A DNA stretch of 64,000 nucleotides from Anaerobacillus alkalilacustris (lineage in GTDB: Bacteria; Bacillota; Bacilli; Bacillales; Anaerobacillaceae), in contig NZ_MLQR01000001.1 of the NCBI RefSeq assembly GCF_001866005.1, positions 1 through 64,000 on the forward strand, in the 5' to 3' direction. How positions within the stretch are numbered: the stretch's first letter is position 1; every line of letters starts with the position of its first letter. Of this stretch, positions 23,452 through 32,713 are shown one piece after another. Under the pieces are notes generated by a model. That model searched no databases. It had not been told where the DNA came from and saw only the letters and a program-made list of their open reading frames with translations. The translations under genes and the position numbers were made by a program.

Positions 23452-24160
23452 TAAAAGGTGACTCAACTGAAGTAGAGCTTCATTTTAAAGTTATTTACTT
23501 GATCCTAAAAACTGTTAAGGATATGTTTTTTATCATTAAATAGCTGAGAAAGAAGGTTTGTTTTCTTTTGGGTCATTTTTTTGTGGGCGTGTGTTTATTA
23601 AAATATTTATTGTACTTTCGCAAACTTGAAGATATTTAGAAAAACTAAGCATAGAAAAAATAGTATTTTGTTCATATTTATTTTTTTTTGTCTAAAAAAA
23701 TAACTTACTTTTAGATTTTCATGATAAAATAAAACAGTGCAATTTCATTTGTGATTTTTTAGGTTTATCCTACTCTTAAGGACTAGCAAACCACTGTGAA
23801 AATAAAGAGAAATTAAATTATTATTTAGGGTGTAATCCTTACTGGTCGGATAAGTTTAACTTTCAATCAGGAAGAAAATATCCTACTGATTAAAGTTAAG
23901 CTTTGTTTTTTCGGTATAAAAGAAAGCATAGGCTTACGCCTAGTGCTAAGCGATTGTGCTGAAAAGAGATAATGAAGAAAAGTCTTCTCTATTCTTCTGC
24001 TTAAAAAAATCTCAAATTAAGCTTCCCTTAAGATGTTTCTTCATATTTAAAGATAAAGGGCGATTATCGGGTTTAGGTCTTGATGAAAAGCCGAACTTTT
24101 CTGATTAACATTAATAGTTGAATGTTTGTAGGTATTAAGATATGTGAGGTAGGTGTAAAG
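23452..24160 (+). other. long non-coding, hairpin-rich gap between noc and soj
   Basis: About 700 bp hold no plausible gene. A possible -10 (TAAAAT near 23725) precedes a segment in which CAGT...GGTTT (from 23736) can pair with AAACC-ACTG about 60 nt later. A strong terminator hairpin follows (23852-23911), and then a GC-richer stem AGCATAGGC / GCCTAgTGCT (23925-23947). This suggests a small RNA or an attenuated leader for soj-spo0J. No known family was recognised. Confidence 0.5.
23852..23911 (+). terminator. terminator-like hairpin in noc-soj gap
   Basis: AAGTTTAACTTTCAATCAG (23852-23870) pairs with CTGATTAAAGTTAAGCTTT (23886-23904), followed by GTTTTTT. It is about 400 nt after noc and 250 nt before soj, too far to be the simple noc terminator. 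Confidence 0.8.
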
Positions 24161-24922
24161 ATGGGGAAAGTAATAGCTATTGCAAATCAAAAAGGTGGAG
24201 TTGGTAAAACAACCACTGCTGTTAATTTAAGTGCTTGCCTTGCTTCTTTAGGAAAAAGAGTACTTCTAATTGACGTTGATCCCCAAGGAAATACAACAAG
24301 TGGTATTGGCATTGATAAGGGTGATGTTGAACATTGTATTTATAACATCTTAGTCGAAGATATAAATCCAAAGGATGCGGTCATTAAAACAATAGTAGAA
24401 GGACTACATATTATTCCATCAACTATTCAGTTAGCTGGCGCTGAAATCGAACTAGTTCCAACTATATCAAGGGAAGTACGTTTGAGAAGAGCGCTAGAGT
24501 CCGTTGAACAAGATTATGATTTTATTATCATTGATTGTCCACCATCTTTAGGGTTACTTACGATAAATTCTTTAACAGCTGCAAGTTCTGTATTAATTCC
24601 AGTTCAATGTGAGTACTATGCACTTGAAGGGTTAAGTCAATTATTAAACACGGTTAGGTTAGTTCAAAAACATTTAAATACCAACTTGGAAATTGAAGGT
24701 GTATTATTAACAATGCTTGATGCTAGAACGAATTTAGGTATTCAAGTTATTGATGAAGTAAAGAAGTACTTCAGGGAAAAGGTGTTTCAAACAATTATTC
24801 CAAGAAATGTACGTTTAAGTGAAGCGCCAAGTCATGGACAACCAATTATCACTTATGATCCGAAATCTAGAGGTGCAGAAGTATATATAGATTTGGCAAA
24901 GGAAGTGATGGTAAATGGCTAA
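24161..24922 (+). CDS. soj: ParA-family ATPase Soj
   Basis: This 253-residue chromosome-partition ATPase also controls DnaA in B. subtilis and, with Spo0J, affects sporulation. The deviant Walker A KGGVGKTT is at residues 11-18. DPQGNTTSG and [10 protein letters not shown] follow. The ATG at 24161 has GAGGTAGGTG upstream and matches the family N-terminus [10 protein letters not shown]; the frame from 24122 is an upstream extension. It overlaps spo0J by 8 nt. Confidence 0.97.
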   Translation: MGKVIAIANQKGGVGKTTTAVNLSACLASLGKRVLLIDVDPQGNTTSGIGIDKGDVEHCIYNILVEDINPKDAVIKTIVEGLHIIPSTIQLAGAEIELVPTISREVRLRRALESVEQDYDFIIIDCPPSLGLLTINSLTAASSVLIPVQCEYYALEGLSQLLNTVRLVQKHLNTNLEIEGVLLTMLDARTNLGIQVIDEVKKYFREKVFQTIIPRNVRLSEAPSHGQPIITYDPKSRGAEVYIDLAKEVMVNG

Positions 24923-25766
24923 AGGTGGTTTAGGAAAAGGAATCCAAGCCTTTTTTCCAGAAGCAGGAGATGAAAGAAAAGAAGAAGTAAAAGAAATCCC
25001 CTTAAACGATTTGAGAGCGAATCCATATCAACCTCGTAAGTTTTTTTCTGAAGAGTCAATTGCGGAGTTGAAGGATTCTATTATTAACCACGGCATACTG
25101 CAACCTTTATTAGTGAGAAAAAGTATTAAAGGGTATGAAATAGTCGTTGGTGAACGTCGATATCGTGCAGCTGTAGAAGCTGGTTTAGAAAAAATTCCAG
25201 TAATTATCAAAGAATTAACTGAAGATAAAATGATGGAATTTGCATTAATCGAAAACCTTCAAAGGGAAGATTTAAACCCAATAGAAGAAGCGGTTGCTTA
25301 CGATAAATTAATGAAACATTTAAATGTAACTCAAGAACAACTAGCAACTAGAGTTGGGAAAAGTCGTCCCCATGTTGCTAATCATCTTCGCTTATTGCAG
25401 TTACCTGTAGAGATTCAAAATTTAGTAGAAGAAGGGCAGCTTTCGATGGGGCACGGACGAGCTCTATTAGGTTTAAAAAATAAAGAAAAATTACCCTTGT
25501 TATTAAAGAAAGTATTGGATGAAGGCCTAAATGTTCGACAACTTGAACAACTGATTCAAAACTTAAATGAAAATGTTTCACGTGAAACAAATCGAAAAAA
25601 AGACGAGCCTTCATTTTTTATAAAAGAAAAAGAAGAATTTTTAAGAGAGCGTTTCGGTACATCTGTTACTATTAAGAAAAACAAGAAAAAAGGCAAGATC
25701 GAAATTCAATTTTTTTCCGAAGATGATTTGGAAAGGATTTTATCATTAATTGAAGGTCACGAATAA
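24915..25766 (+). CDS. spo0J: ParB-family chromosome partition protein Spo0J
   Basis: This 283-residue CTP-dependent DNA clamp loads at parS, spreads, and recruits condensin. CTP-binding motifs GERRYRA and [14 protein letters not shown] are followed by the helix-turn-helix [20 protein letters not shown] and a C-terminal dimerisation domain. A perfect parS lies inside the gene near codon 220, as in B. subtilis. The ATG start lies within the end of soj. Confidence 0.97.
   Translation: MAKGGLGKGIQAFFPEAGDERKEEVKEIPLNDLRANPYQPRKFFSEESIAELKDSIINHGILQPLLVRKSIKGYEIVVGERRYRAAVEAGLEKIPVIIKELTEDKMMEFALIENLQREDLNPIEEAVAYDKLMKHLNVTQEQLATRVGKSRPHVANHLRLLQLPVEIQNLVEEGQLSMGHGRALLGLKNKEKLPLLLKKVLDEGLNVRQLEQLIQNLNENVSRETNRKKDEPSFFIKEKEEFLRERFGTSVTIKKNKKKGKIEIQFFSEDDLERILSLIEGHE
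25574..25589. promoter_or_regulatory. parS site inside spo0J
   Basis: TGTTTCACGTGAAACA, a perfect 16-bp parS, encodes part of the NVSRETN segment between the DNA-binding and dimerisation domains of Spo0J. B. subtilis has a parS at the equivalent place. Confidence 0.96.
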
Positions 25767-25838
25767 TACGCATTTTTAATAGACGTAGGAATACAGTTTT
25801 TATTGCTATCTTAAAGTTTTATTTCACAAAACTATTTT

Positions 25839-25870
25839 AGAGGTATGACCGATTAGGTCTACCTCTTTAT
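25839..25870 (+). terminator. terminator after spo0J
   Basis: AGAGGTATGACC pairs with GGTCTACCTCT around GATTA, followed by TTATTTT. It closes the soj-spo0J operon. Confidence 0.87.
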
Positions 25871-25956
25871 TTTAAAGGAAAGTTAAAATTTTTGAAGTTG
25901 AAACGGTACTTAGGTACAAAGCCTACGTTTTACAATATGAAAAAGGAGGGGTAAAG

Positions 25957-27117
25957 GTGACAATCATTTACTTTGATCAGGCAGCTTCTTCATTTCCAAA
26001 ACCGCCTTCAGTAGCTCTTGCTGTTGCAAAAGCAATAAATGAGTATGGTGCTAATCCAGGAAGAGGAGGGCACCAGTTGGCGAATAAAGCAGCTTCAATC
26101 ATTTATGAAACAAGAGTGAAAGTTGCAAATCTATTTGGTGAAAGGGATCCGAATAACGTAATTTTTTGTCAAAATACTACTCATGCATTAAATCAAGCTA
26201 TTAAAGGTTTAGGTTTGAAAAAAGGTGATCACGTAATTTCGACAACGTATGAGCATAATTCAGTAAGACGTCCTTTAGAGTTTTTAAAAAGGGAAGTTGG
26301 TATTACGATCACTTATTTAGAAAGTGACCATAACGGAGGTATTGATAAAGAGCAATTACTAAAAGAGATTACTCCTGAAACAAGGTTAGTCGTTTCGAGT
26401 CACGGCTCTAATTTAACTGGAGCTATTTTCCCCGTTGAAATGATTGGCTTAGTTTGTTTTGAAAAGGGGATAACATTTTTGGTTGATGCAGCTCAAACTG
26501 CCGGGGTTATTCCGATAGATATGGAAAAAATGCATATTGATATGCTAGCCTTCCCAGGCCATAAAGGTTTACTAGGACCACAAGGGACGGGGGGGTTAAT
26601 TGTAAAAAAAGGTATAGAATTAGTACCACTTATTCATGGTGGTACTGGTAGTCAATCTGAAAGTGAAGATCAACCTAACGAAACTCCATATCGGTATGAA
26701 AGTGGTACACTGAATACCCCGGCAATCGCAGGTTTATCAGCGGGAATCGATGAAGTTAATAAAGTAGGACTTGAAAACATCTATAAGCATGAGTCGCGTT
26801 TAACGAAATATGCTTTAGATAAATTAGAAACGTTAGAAGGGGTAACGGTGTTCGGTCCGGATAGTCATAAAGAGAGGCTTGCTGTTATACCATTTGTCAT
26901 AGATGGAACCGATGTTCAAGAGATAGCGATGATTTTTGATCAACACTATCAAGTAGCATTAAGAGCAGGACTACATTGTACACCTTTAGCACATCAGACG
27001 TTAGGTACGTTAGCTGGGGGGACATTACGAGCAAGTTTTGGTCTTTACAATACAGTTGAAGAAATCGATAGTTGGATAGAAATGATTAAAGAGATAAAAG
27101 AGGGTTTAGTCGGATAG
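25957..27117 (+). CDS. aminotransferase class V-fold PLP enzyme (cysteine desulfurase-like)
   Basis: This 386-residue fold-type I PLP enzyme resembles cysteine desulfurases. It has the SSHGSNLTGAIFP region, VDAAQTAGVIPIDM, the PLP-Lys motif FPGHKGLLGPQGTG, and a C-terminal loop with the candidate catalytic Cys in LHCTPLAHQTLG. It best fits the desulfurase-related subfamily of unknown role rather than NifS, IscS or SufS, since no scaffold gene is nearby. GTG start with AAAGGAGGGG upstream. A DUF554 membrane protein follows 10 nt later, probably in the same operon. Confidence 0.88.
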   Translation: MTIIYFDQAASSFPKPPSVALAVAKAINEYGANPGRGGHQLANKAASIIYETRVKVANLFGERDPNNVIFCQNTTHALNQAIKGLGLKKGDHVISTTYEHNSVRRPLEFLKREVGITITYLESDHNGGIDKEQLLKEITPETRLVVSSHGSNLTGAIFPVEMIGLVCFEKGITFLVDAAQTAGVIPIDMEKMHIDMLAFPGHKGLLGPQGTGGLIVKKGIELVPLIHGGTGSQSESEDQPNETPYRYESGTLNTPAIAGLSAGIDEVNKVGLENIYKHESRLTKYALDKLETLEGVTVFGPDSHKERLAVIPFVIDGTDVQEIAMIFDQHYQVALRAGLHCTPLAHQTLGTLAGGTLRASFGLYNTVEEIDSWIEMIKEIKEGLVG

Positions 27118-27127
27118 GAGAAAGAAG

Positions 27128-27829
27128 ATGGCTTTATTAGGAACGGTTGTTAATGGTTTGGTTATTATTATTGGTTCTTTAATTGGAACACAACTTAGAA
27201 ATATTCCTGAGCGTGTAAAAGTAACGGTAATGCAAGCAATAGCTTTAGCTGTCATCATAATTGGAGTTGGAATGGGTTTGAAGAGTGAAAACTTTTTAAT
27301 TGTGATAGGGAGTTTAGCGATTGGTGCGATTCTAGGAGAACGGTGGGACCTTGAGGATAAATTAAATCGCTTAGGAAAATGGTTGGAAATGAAAACTGGA
27401 GCAAAAGAAGAAGGTTCATTTGCGAAAGGTTTTGTTACAGCAACTTTAATTTATGTGGTTGGTGCTATGGCGATTGTAGGTGCACTAGACAGTGGGTTAA
27501 GAAATGATCATGCTGTTTTATATACGAAATCGATGCTCGATGGTTTTTCTGCCATATTATTTACGAGTACACTCGGTATCGGAGTGTTGTTTTCAGCGAT
27601 TCCAGTTATGGTTTATCAAGGGACAATTGCCGTTTTAGCAACTCAAATTGTGCACATGGTTTCACAAGATTTAATGGACATGTTTATTGTAGAAATGACT
27701 GCAACTGGTGGGGTAATGATCTTAGCGATAGGGTTAAATATTCTAGGAATAACTAAAATACGAGTTGCAAATCTATTGCCGGCAATTATTGTTGTAGCAA
27801 TTATTGTAACAATCTTAAACTTTTTTTGA
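27128..27829 (+). CDS. DUF554 family membrane protein
   Basis: This 233-residue integral membrane protein has about six or seven hydrophobic segments and the family start MALLGTVVNGLVIIIGSLIG. The motif GAILGERWDLEDKLNRLG lies near residue 75, and GAMAIVGALDSGL near residue 120. DUF554 proteins (YdfK/YqgA type) have no firm function; a transport role is often supposed. It is encoded 10 nt after the desulfurase-like gene. Confidence 0.88.
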   Translation: MALLGTVVNGLVIIIGSLIGTQLRNIPERVKVTVMQAIALAVIIIGVGMGLKSENFLIVIGSLAIGAILGERWDLEDKLNRLGKWLEMKTGAKEEGSFAKGFVTATLIYVVGAMAIVGALDSGLRNDHAVLYTKSMLDGFSAILFTSTLGIGVLFSAIPVMVYQGTIAVLATQIVHMVSQDLMDMFIVEMTATGGVMILAIGLNILGITKIRVANLLPAIIVVAIIVTILNFF

Positions 27830-28029
27830 AAATAGATAGTTTTACTTCGATAGTACGTTGTTTGATAACTATGAATTCAGAGAACTCGTTCTAGCTTAGA
27901 GGTGGGGGCTATGATCCATAAGTACAAATCAGTTTGATTAATAAATATTAAGTAACCTAATAGGTTACTAGATACTATAACTACTGGTAGATATTTCAGT
28001 TTCTAAAACGAATATAAGATAGTAAGAAT
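27830..28029. other. non-coding sequence after DUF554 gene
   Basis: A 19-bp perfect inverted repeat, AGTAACCTAATAGGTTACT (27951-27969), could be an operator or weak terminator. Nothing else is recognised before the strong terminator at 28030. Confidence 0.4.
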
Positions 28030-28078
28030 AAAAAAAGACAACCACTACATATACATGTAGTGAGTTGTCCTTTTTTTA
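28030..28078. terminator. bidirectional terminator
   Basis: GACAACCACTACAT pairs with ATGTAGTGAGTTGTC (one bulge), with AAAAAAA before and TTTTTTT after. It lies between the convergent DUF554 gene and yyaC, separated from yyaC by R1 sequence. Confidence 0.9.
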
Positions 28079-28081
28079 TCG

Positions 28082-28161
28082 CAAGGTAAGAAAGTATAAA
28101 ATTTTTGAAGTTGAAGGATGTCTAGTTCCAGCTTGTGACCAAGGCGCTTGCGCTTTTCTTG
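28082..28161 (-). repeat. dispersed repeat R1, copy d1 (short)
   Basis: CAAGGTAAGAAAGTATAAAA...GTCTAGTTCCAGC is followed at once by TTGTGACCAAGGCGCTTGCG and CTTTTCTT. Both R1 ends are present but the whole middle is missing, leaving an ~80-bp form. It starts 4 bp after a terminator hairpin. Confidence 0.8.
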
Positions 28162-28162
28162 C

Positions 28163-28316
28163 AGTATCAGAATTTATAAATTTCTAACTTGGAAACTGTC
28201 TAGCTTCAGCGCCTACGAGCTCGGTCACTTCAGTCCTTTTCGGAAGCCAAAGAGCGGCTTCTGTCAAAGGCCTTCCAGTGCCTTTCGCTTGTGACCAAGG
28301 CGCTTGCGCTTTTCTT
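28163..28316 (-). repeat. dispersed repeat R1, copy d2
   Basis: GTATCAGAATTTATAAATTTCTAACTTGGA begins the copy, near-identical to the reverse complement of the end of copy a. CGCCTACGAGCTCGGTCACTTCAGTC follows, then the inverted repeat GAAGCCAAAGAGCGGCTTC, and the end GTGACCAAGGCGCTTGCGC. It lies in tandem with d1. Confidence 0.8.
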
Positions 28317-28361
28317 GTTTTATTTAATGAAAGAATAACTGTAGAGGTGAATCGTAGTTTA

Positions 28362-28985
28362 CTAATTGTTAGTAAACAAAGATGATTTCCCTTTATCTAA
28401 GAATGAACGCTGTCTTTCTTTATTTAATCGTTGGTCGGCAATGACAATACTCTCAGCAATTTTGTTAGCTAATTTAATAACAAAATGTAGGCGTGTGTTT
28501 TGAAGAACCATATATTCCATAAATCCTGCAACATTAACAATACCGGTTATGTGAATATCTCCAATTGGTGGTAGTTTTTTATTAACTGCAGCTCCAGGTT
28601 TTACTGGACCTTCATCAATTGACATAATTCCAACACTGCTCGAACGTCCTAGGCAAGCATCGATACCGATCACAAATGGGTTATCATGCTTTTCGAAAAT
28701 TTGAGCAACTTTTTCTTCTAGATTAACTGCGTGAACAGGGTCGTCTAATGTACCGTAAATATAAAAGGAGGTTGTTTTATTTTCTATAAGCTTTGAACCT
28801 ATTAAAGGGCCTAGTGAATCGCCAGTTGATCTATCAGTCCCAATACATACGATTACAAGATCTCTGTTTGATAGTTTTGGTAGTAAGTTTAGAATTTGAT
28901 TAGCAAAGTCATGGGCTGCATTTTTTTCATCGATATGAACTCGAAAAGGTAATTGCTTCTTTTTAAAGAAGTTACGTGTAATCAT
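28362..28985 (-). CDS. yyaC: sporulation protein YyaC (DUF1256)
   Basis: This 207-residue protein is related to the spore germination protease GPR fold and found in spore formers. Motifs VIVCIGTDRSTGDSLGPLIG and IGIDACLGRSSSVG are clear. Its substrate is unknown. The ATG at 28985 has GGGAGAG upstream and matches the B. subtilis length. A longer frame reaching 29204 would overlap the start of the divergent gene and lacks support. Only 100 bp separate the two divergent starts. Confidence 0.92.
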   Translation of the reverse strand: MITRNFFKKKQLPFRVHIDEKNAAHDFANQILNLLPKLSNRDLVIVCIGTDRSTGDSLGPLIGSKLIENKTTSFYIYGTLDDPVHAVNLEEKVAQIFEKHDNPFVIGIDACLGRSSSVGIMSIDEGPVKPGAAVNKKLPPIGDIHITGIVNVAGFMEYMVLQNTRLHFVIKLANKIAESIVIADQRLNKERQRSFLDKGKSSLFTNN

Positions 28986-29085
28986 CCTATGCTCTCCCAT
29001 CTTATTATAGTAGTATACATTATACGAATTTTTTCTCCTTTCTATACATGACTTATAAAATAAACCGCTGAAAGGATGCGTTTTA

Positions 29086-30108
29086 ATGATTAAGGCTGGA
29101 CTAAAATGGATGTTTTTAATAATAGGAACAATGATTGGCGCAGGATATGCCTCCGGAAGAGAACTGTGGGAGTTTTTTGGCAACGAGAGTGGAGTGGCTA
29201 TCATTCTATTTACAATTTTATTTAGTATATGCTGTGCTGTAATAATGAGTATATGCTATAGCCAAAAGACGATACATTATATACCTGTATTACAATTGCT
29301 CATGGGGAAGAAGTTAACTAGTTTGTATGATTACATGATTATTTTATATTTATTTTCTACCACGGTAATCATGCTTGCTGGAGGAGGGGCAACACTAGAA
29401 GTATTAAACTTTCCATATTGGGTTGGAATTATTATTATTGCTGGTTTGTTAGTACTTTTATTTGTTTGGGATACAAAGGGAATTACATCGATGAACTCAT
29501 TTATCATACCGGTCTTAATTACATTTTTAATTGTTATCTTATTTTCGTTTCAAATGCTAGATGGTTTCTCAATTAATTTTAATATATATGAACAAAGAAA
29601 TTGGCCAGCCGCCTTTACATTTACTGCATTGAATATATTACCTTTAGTCGCAGTTTTGGCAGGGGTAGGAAAGGAAATAAAAACAAAGGGGGAAGTTTGG
29701 ATTGCAAGTATAGGTAGTGGAGTGGTACTAGGGGGAATTTCTTTTTTATATAATGAATCACTATTAAAAGTAGCGCACGATATTATGTTTTATGAAATTC
29801 CTTTATTTGCAATTTTGAAACACTACCCATATTATATGGTATTAGTTATGTCTTTTCTGTTATGGGTAGCTATCTATACAACAGCGGCATCTGGGGTTTT
29901 CGGGTTAACAACAAGGTTTAGAAAATATGTTTCAGTTCCACTATGGACCCTTGCATTTTTGATCCTATTAACAATGATTCCTTTAACAACGATTGGTTTT
30001 TCTACGTTAATAGCAGTGTTATATCCACTTTATGGAATATTAAATTTATATATATTAGCAGCGATTCTTCTTTACCCAATTGTAAAAAAATATTCCAATG
30101 TTACCTAA
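29086..30108 (+). CDS. YkvI family membrane protein
   Basis: This 340-residue integral membrane protein has about ten hydrophobic segments. It starts MIKAGLKWMFLIIGTMIGAG, with the GxGYASGRE motif typical of the APC-like YkvI family. Transport is assumed for this family but no substrate is known. It is divergent from yyaC and followed by its own terminator. Confidence 0.87.
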   Translation: MIKAGLKWMFLIIGTMIGAGYASGRELWEFFGNESGVAIILFTILFSICCAVIMSICYSQKTIHYIPVLQLLMGKKLTSLYDYMIILYLFSTTVIMLAGGGATLEVLNFPYWVGIIIIAGLLVLLFVWDTKGITSMNSFIIPVLITFLIVILFSFQMLDGFSINFNIYEQRNWPAAFTFTALNILPLVAVLAGVGKEIKTKGEVWIASIGSGVVLGGISFLYNESLLKVAHDIMFYEIPLFAILKHYPYYMVLVMSFLLWVAIYTTAASGVFGLTTRFRKYVSVPLWTLAFLILLTMIPLTTIGFSTLIAVLYPLYGILNLYILAAILLYPIVKKYSNVT

Positions 30109-30110
30109 TT

Positions 30111-30142
30111 ATAGGAGAACACGTAGTGTGTTCTCCTATTTG
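30111..30142 (+). terminator. terminator after YkvI-like gene
   Basis: ATAGGAGAACAC and GTGTTCTCCTAT form a perfect 12-bp stem with a 5-nt loop, followed by TTG. The T-run is short. Confidence 0.8.
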
Positions 30143-30247
30143 CCTTTACTAAATAGTAATGTAGAAATATAAATAGTATTGTATAATGACGAATAGATTA
30201 TAATGCTTAAAGGATAGATTTTGTTAAGAATGGAGTGAGGGTGTTAA

Positions 30248-30448
30248 ATGGAGAATCAAAAACAATTTGGGCTTAATGATGTTGTTGAGATGAAGAAGCC
30301 TCATCCTTGTGGAGAAAATCGATGGAAAATTATTCGATTAGGGATGGATATTCGAATAAAGTGTTTAGGCTGTGATCACAGTGTATTAATACCAAGAAAA
30401 GAGTTTACAAGGAAGTTAAAAAAGATTTTAGAAAAGCATTCTGAATAA
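30248..30448 (+). CDS. yyzM: DUF951 family protein YyzM
   Basis: This 66-residue protein has the DUF951 pattern EMKKPHPCGENRWKIIRLG and RIKCLGCDHSVLIPR, with Cys residues that could bind zinc. ATG start with GAGTGAGGGTG upstream. It lies before yyaE and ychF, the conserved position. Function is unknown. Confidence 0.92.
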   Translation: MENQKQFGLNDVVEMKKPHPCGENRWKIIRLGMDIRIKCLGCDHSVLIPRKEFTRKLKKILEKHSE

Positions 30449-30486
30449 TAGTATTTTAAGAAATAATTTAGTTGGGAGAGGTTACA

Positions 30487-32481
30487 TTGAAGGAGACACA
30501 CATATCGGCCTGTCCCCTTAATTGTTGGGATGCATGTAGTTTTCGTGTTACGGTAGAAAATAACCTTGTTGTTAAAGTCGATGGAAATAAAGACCATCCA
30601 ATTACAAAAGGGAAAATTTGTAGTAGAGGAAGGATGTTAGAAGCACGAACGAACTCTCCTTTGCGACTAACAAAACCGTTGAAAAAAGAGTTGGGTAAGT
30701 TTAAAGAAATTTCTTGGCAACAAGCCTTGGATGAAATAGCAGGAAAATTATACTCCATCAAAGAAACTTATGGGCCAACAGCTGTCCTTCATAGTCACGA
30801 TTACTCAAACAATGGGCTACTAAAAAATTTAGATCAACGATTTTTTACTTGTTTTGGTGGTTTAACCGAAGTAGTCGGTAGTTTATGCTGGGGAGCTGGG
30901 ATCGAGGCGCAAACTTGGGATTTTGGCAATTGCGAAAGTCATGCTCCAGAAGATTTATTTAATAGTAAACATGTGATTATTTGGGGAAGAAATGCAGCAA
31001 GTACAAATATTCACCTGTTTGCTCATTTGTTAGAAGCAAAAAAAAGAGGAATTCATATAACGGTTATTGATCCGTTATTCCATAAAACAGCTCAAATTGC
31101 TAATACGTATATTTCGGTACGTCCAGGCATGGATGGATTATTAGCAATTGGAATTATAAAAGAGTTACAAAGGTTAAATGTTCTAAATAGGAGCTTTATA
31201 GAAAATTATTCATATGGGTTTAACGACCTTATGAAAACACTAGACGAATATTCTTTAGATGAAATTGTTGAAGAAACATCAGTGAAGAAGGATATGATTA
31301 CGTTACTAGCTAAACAATACTCTAAAGGCCCTACATCAACATATTTAGGTTTAGGCTTACAAAGATATGCAAATGGTGGACATACAGTTAGATTAATAGA
31401 TGCATTAGTAGCAGTAAGTGGAAACATTGGGATTTCTGGTGGTGGTGCTAATTATGCAAACCTTAGTGTCGGGCAATCCTTTTCATTGGATGCTTTAACT
31501 TTAGCTGACAAAAAAATAGAAAAACGAACGTTTACAAGAATGAATCAAGCCGAGAAAATCTTGTCTAATGAAGGTGTACCAATTCGTATGGCTTTTGTTA
31601 CAAGAGGAAATCCGGTGACACAATTACCGGACACCAATCGAGTAGAGAAAGCTTTTTTATCCATTGATACAATTGTGGTCATTGATCAGTATATGACAGA
31701 TACAGCGGAGTTTGCTGATTATGTTTTACCGTGTACAACTGTCTTTGAAGAAGAGGATATTTATTATGCATCGATGTATCATAGCTATGTCAATTATGGA
31801 CCGAAGCTCGTTTCACCAAAAGGAGAATCAAAGTCTGATCGTTGGATTTGGACAGAGTTAGCTAATCGGTTAGGTTTCGGTAAAGATTTTGCTTATAGTA
31901 ATGATGAGTTTTTATCTACCGGTTTAAAATCTCTCGTTAAAGAAGGGATTACTTTAGAGCGAATAAAAAAAGAAGGATTTATAAAGCTACCAATTCCGAA
32001 CGTGCCATGGAAGGATTTTCGCTTTAAAACACCAAGTGGAAAATATGAGTTTACCTCTAATACGGGTACTAGGGAAGGTTATGACGGTAGGTTAACTTTC
32101 CAATATCCATTAGAAGTTGAAAAAGAAAAGCACCCTTACCATTTAGTATCAAAACATCCCTCGAGATCGAATCATTCTCAACATTTTCATCTTCTTAATG
32201 ACGAGAAAGTAGTCGTTGAAATATCTGAAGTGATCGCTAATGAACATGTGTTAAAAGATGGAGAAAAGGTTATCGTATTTAATGACAGGGGACAAATTGA
32301 AGGGTTTGTAAAAATAACACCAAATTCTCATAGAGATACAATTAATATTGATGAAGGAAGATGGAAGTCATTAGGTGGTACGGTTAATATTCTGACAAAT
32401 TCAGGTCAATCACAAATTGGACTAGGCGGTATTCAATATGACTGTTTGGTAAGTTTGAGAAAAGTTGATTCGATAACTTAA
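30487..32481 (+). CDS. yyaE: molybdopterin oxidoreductase family protein YyaE
   Basis: This 664-residue enzyme is of the DMSO reductase / formate dehydrogenase superfamily. The N-terminus carries a 4Fe-4S site C9-x3-C13-x3-C17-x27-C45. The bis-MGD-binding domains follow, ending in the C-terminal molydopterin dinucleotide-binding domain. No twin-arginine signal is present, so it should be cytoplasmic. The substrate is unknown. A TTG start at 30487 is preferred because GGGAGAGG lies 6 nt before it; the TTG at 30472 lies before that site. B. subtilis yyaE has the same neighbour, ychF. No electron-transfer subunit lies nearby. Confidence 0.9.
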   Translation: MKETHISACPLNCWDACSFRVTVENNLVVKVDGNKDHPITKGKICSRGRMLEARTNSPLRLTKPLKKELGKFKEISWQQALDEIAGKLYSIKETYGPTAVLHSHDYSNNGLLKNLDQRFFTCFGGLTEVVGSLCWGAGIEAQTWDFGNCESHAPEDLFNSKHVIIWGRNAASTNIHLFAHLLEAKKRGIHITVIDPLFHKTAQIANTYISVRPGMDGLLAIGIIKELQRLNVLNRSFIENYSYGFNDLMKTLDEYSLDEIVEETSVKKDMITLLAKQYSKGPTSTYLGLGLQRYANGGHTVRLIDALVAVSGNIGISGGGANYANLSVGQSFSLDALTLADKKIEKRTFTRMNQAEKILSNEGVPIRMAFVTRGNPVTQLPDTNRVEKAFLSIDTIVVIDQYMTDTAEFADYVLPCTTVFEEEDIYYASMYHSYVNYGPKLVSPKGESKSDRWIWTELANRLGFGKDFAYSNDEFLSTGLKSLVKEGITLERIKKEGFIKLPIPNVPWKDFRFKTPSGKYEFTSNTGTREGYDGRLTFQYPLEVEKEKHPYHLVSKHPSRSNHSQHFHLLNDEKVVVEISEVIANEHVLKDGEKVIVFNDRGQIEGFVKITPNSHRDTINIDEGRWKSLGGTVNILTNSGQSQIGLGGIQYDCLVSLRKVDSIT

Positions 32482-32533
32482 TTGATAAAATTTTTCTTGA
32501 TTTTATCATAATCTAGAAAACAATGACGACTAT

Positions 32534-32567
32534 GGGAAAACAAGCTTAACAAAGCTTGTTTTTTCCC
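32534..32567 (+). terminator. terminator after yyaE
   Basis: AACAAGCTT pairs with AAGCTTGTT, extended by GGGAAA / TTTCCC, with a T-run in the 3' arm. It lies 53 nt after the yyaE stop. Confidence 0.82.
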
Positions 32568-32713
32568 TTTGTAATCAATATAATTGTGAGGTTGAGAAAA
32601 TTCTTTTTATTTTAGGAAAAAGTGAAAATTAAGAAGTATTCGATGAGGTAATAATAAATTGTCAATTTTGCAGCACAGTTTTTATTAATTTTATAAAGGA
32701 AGTGTACTAGAAG

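Noticed and set aside
28986-29204. N-terminal extension of YyaC
   Set aside because: It would overlap the start of the divergent membrane protein, lacks a ribosome-binding site and is absent from the family.
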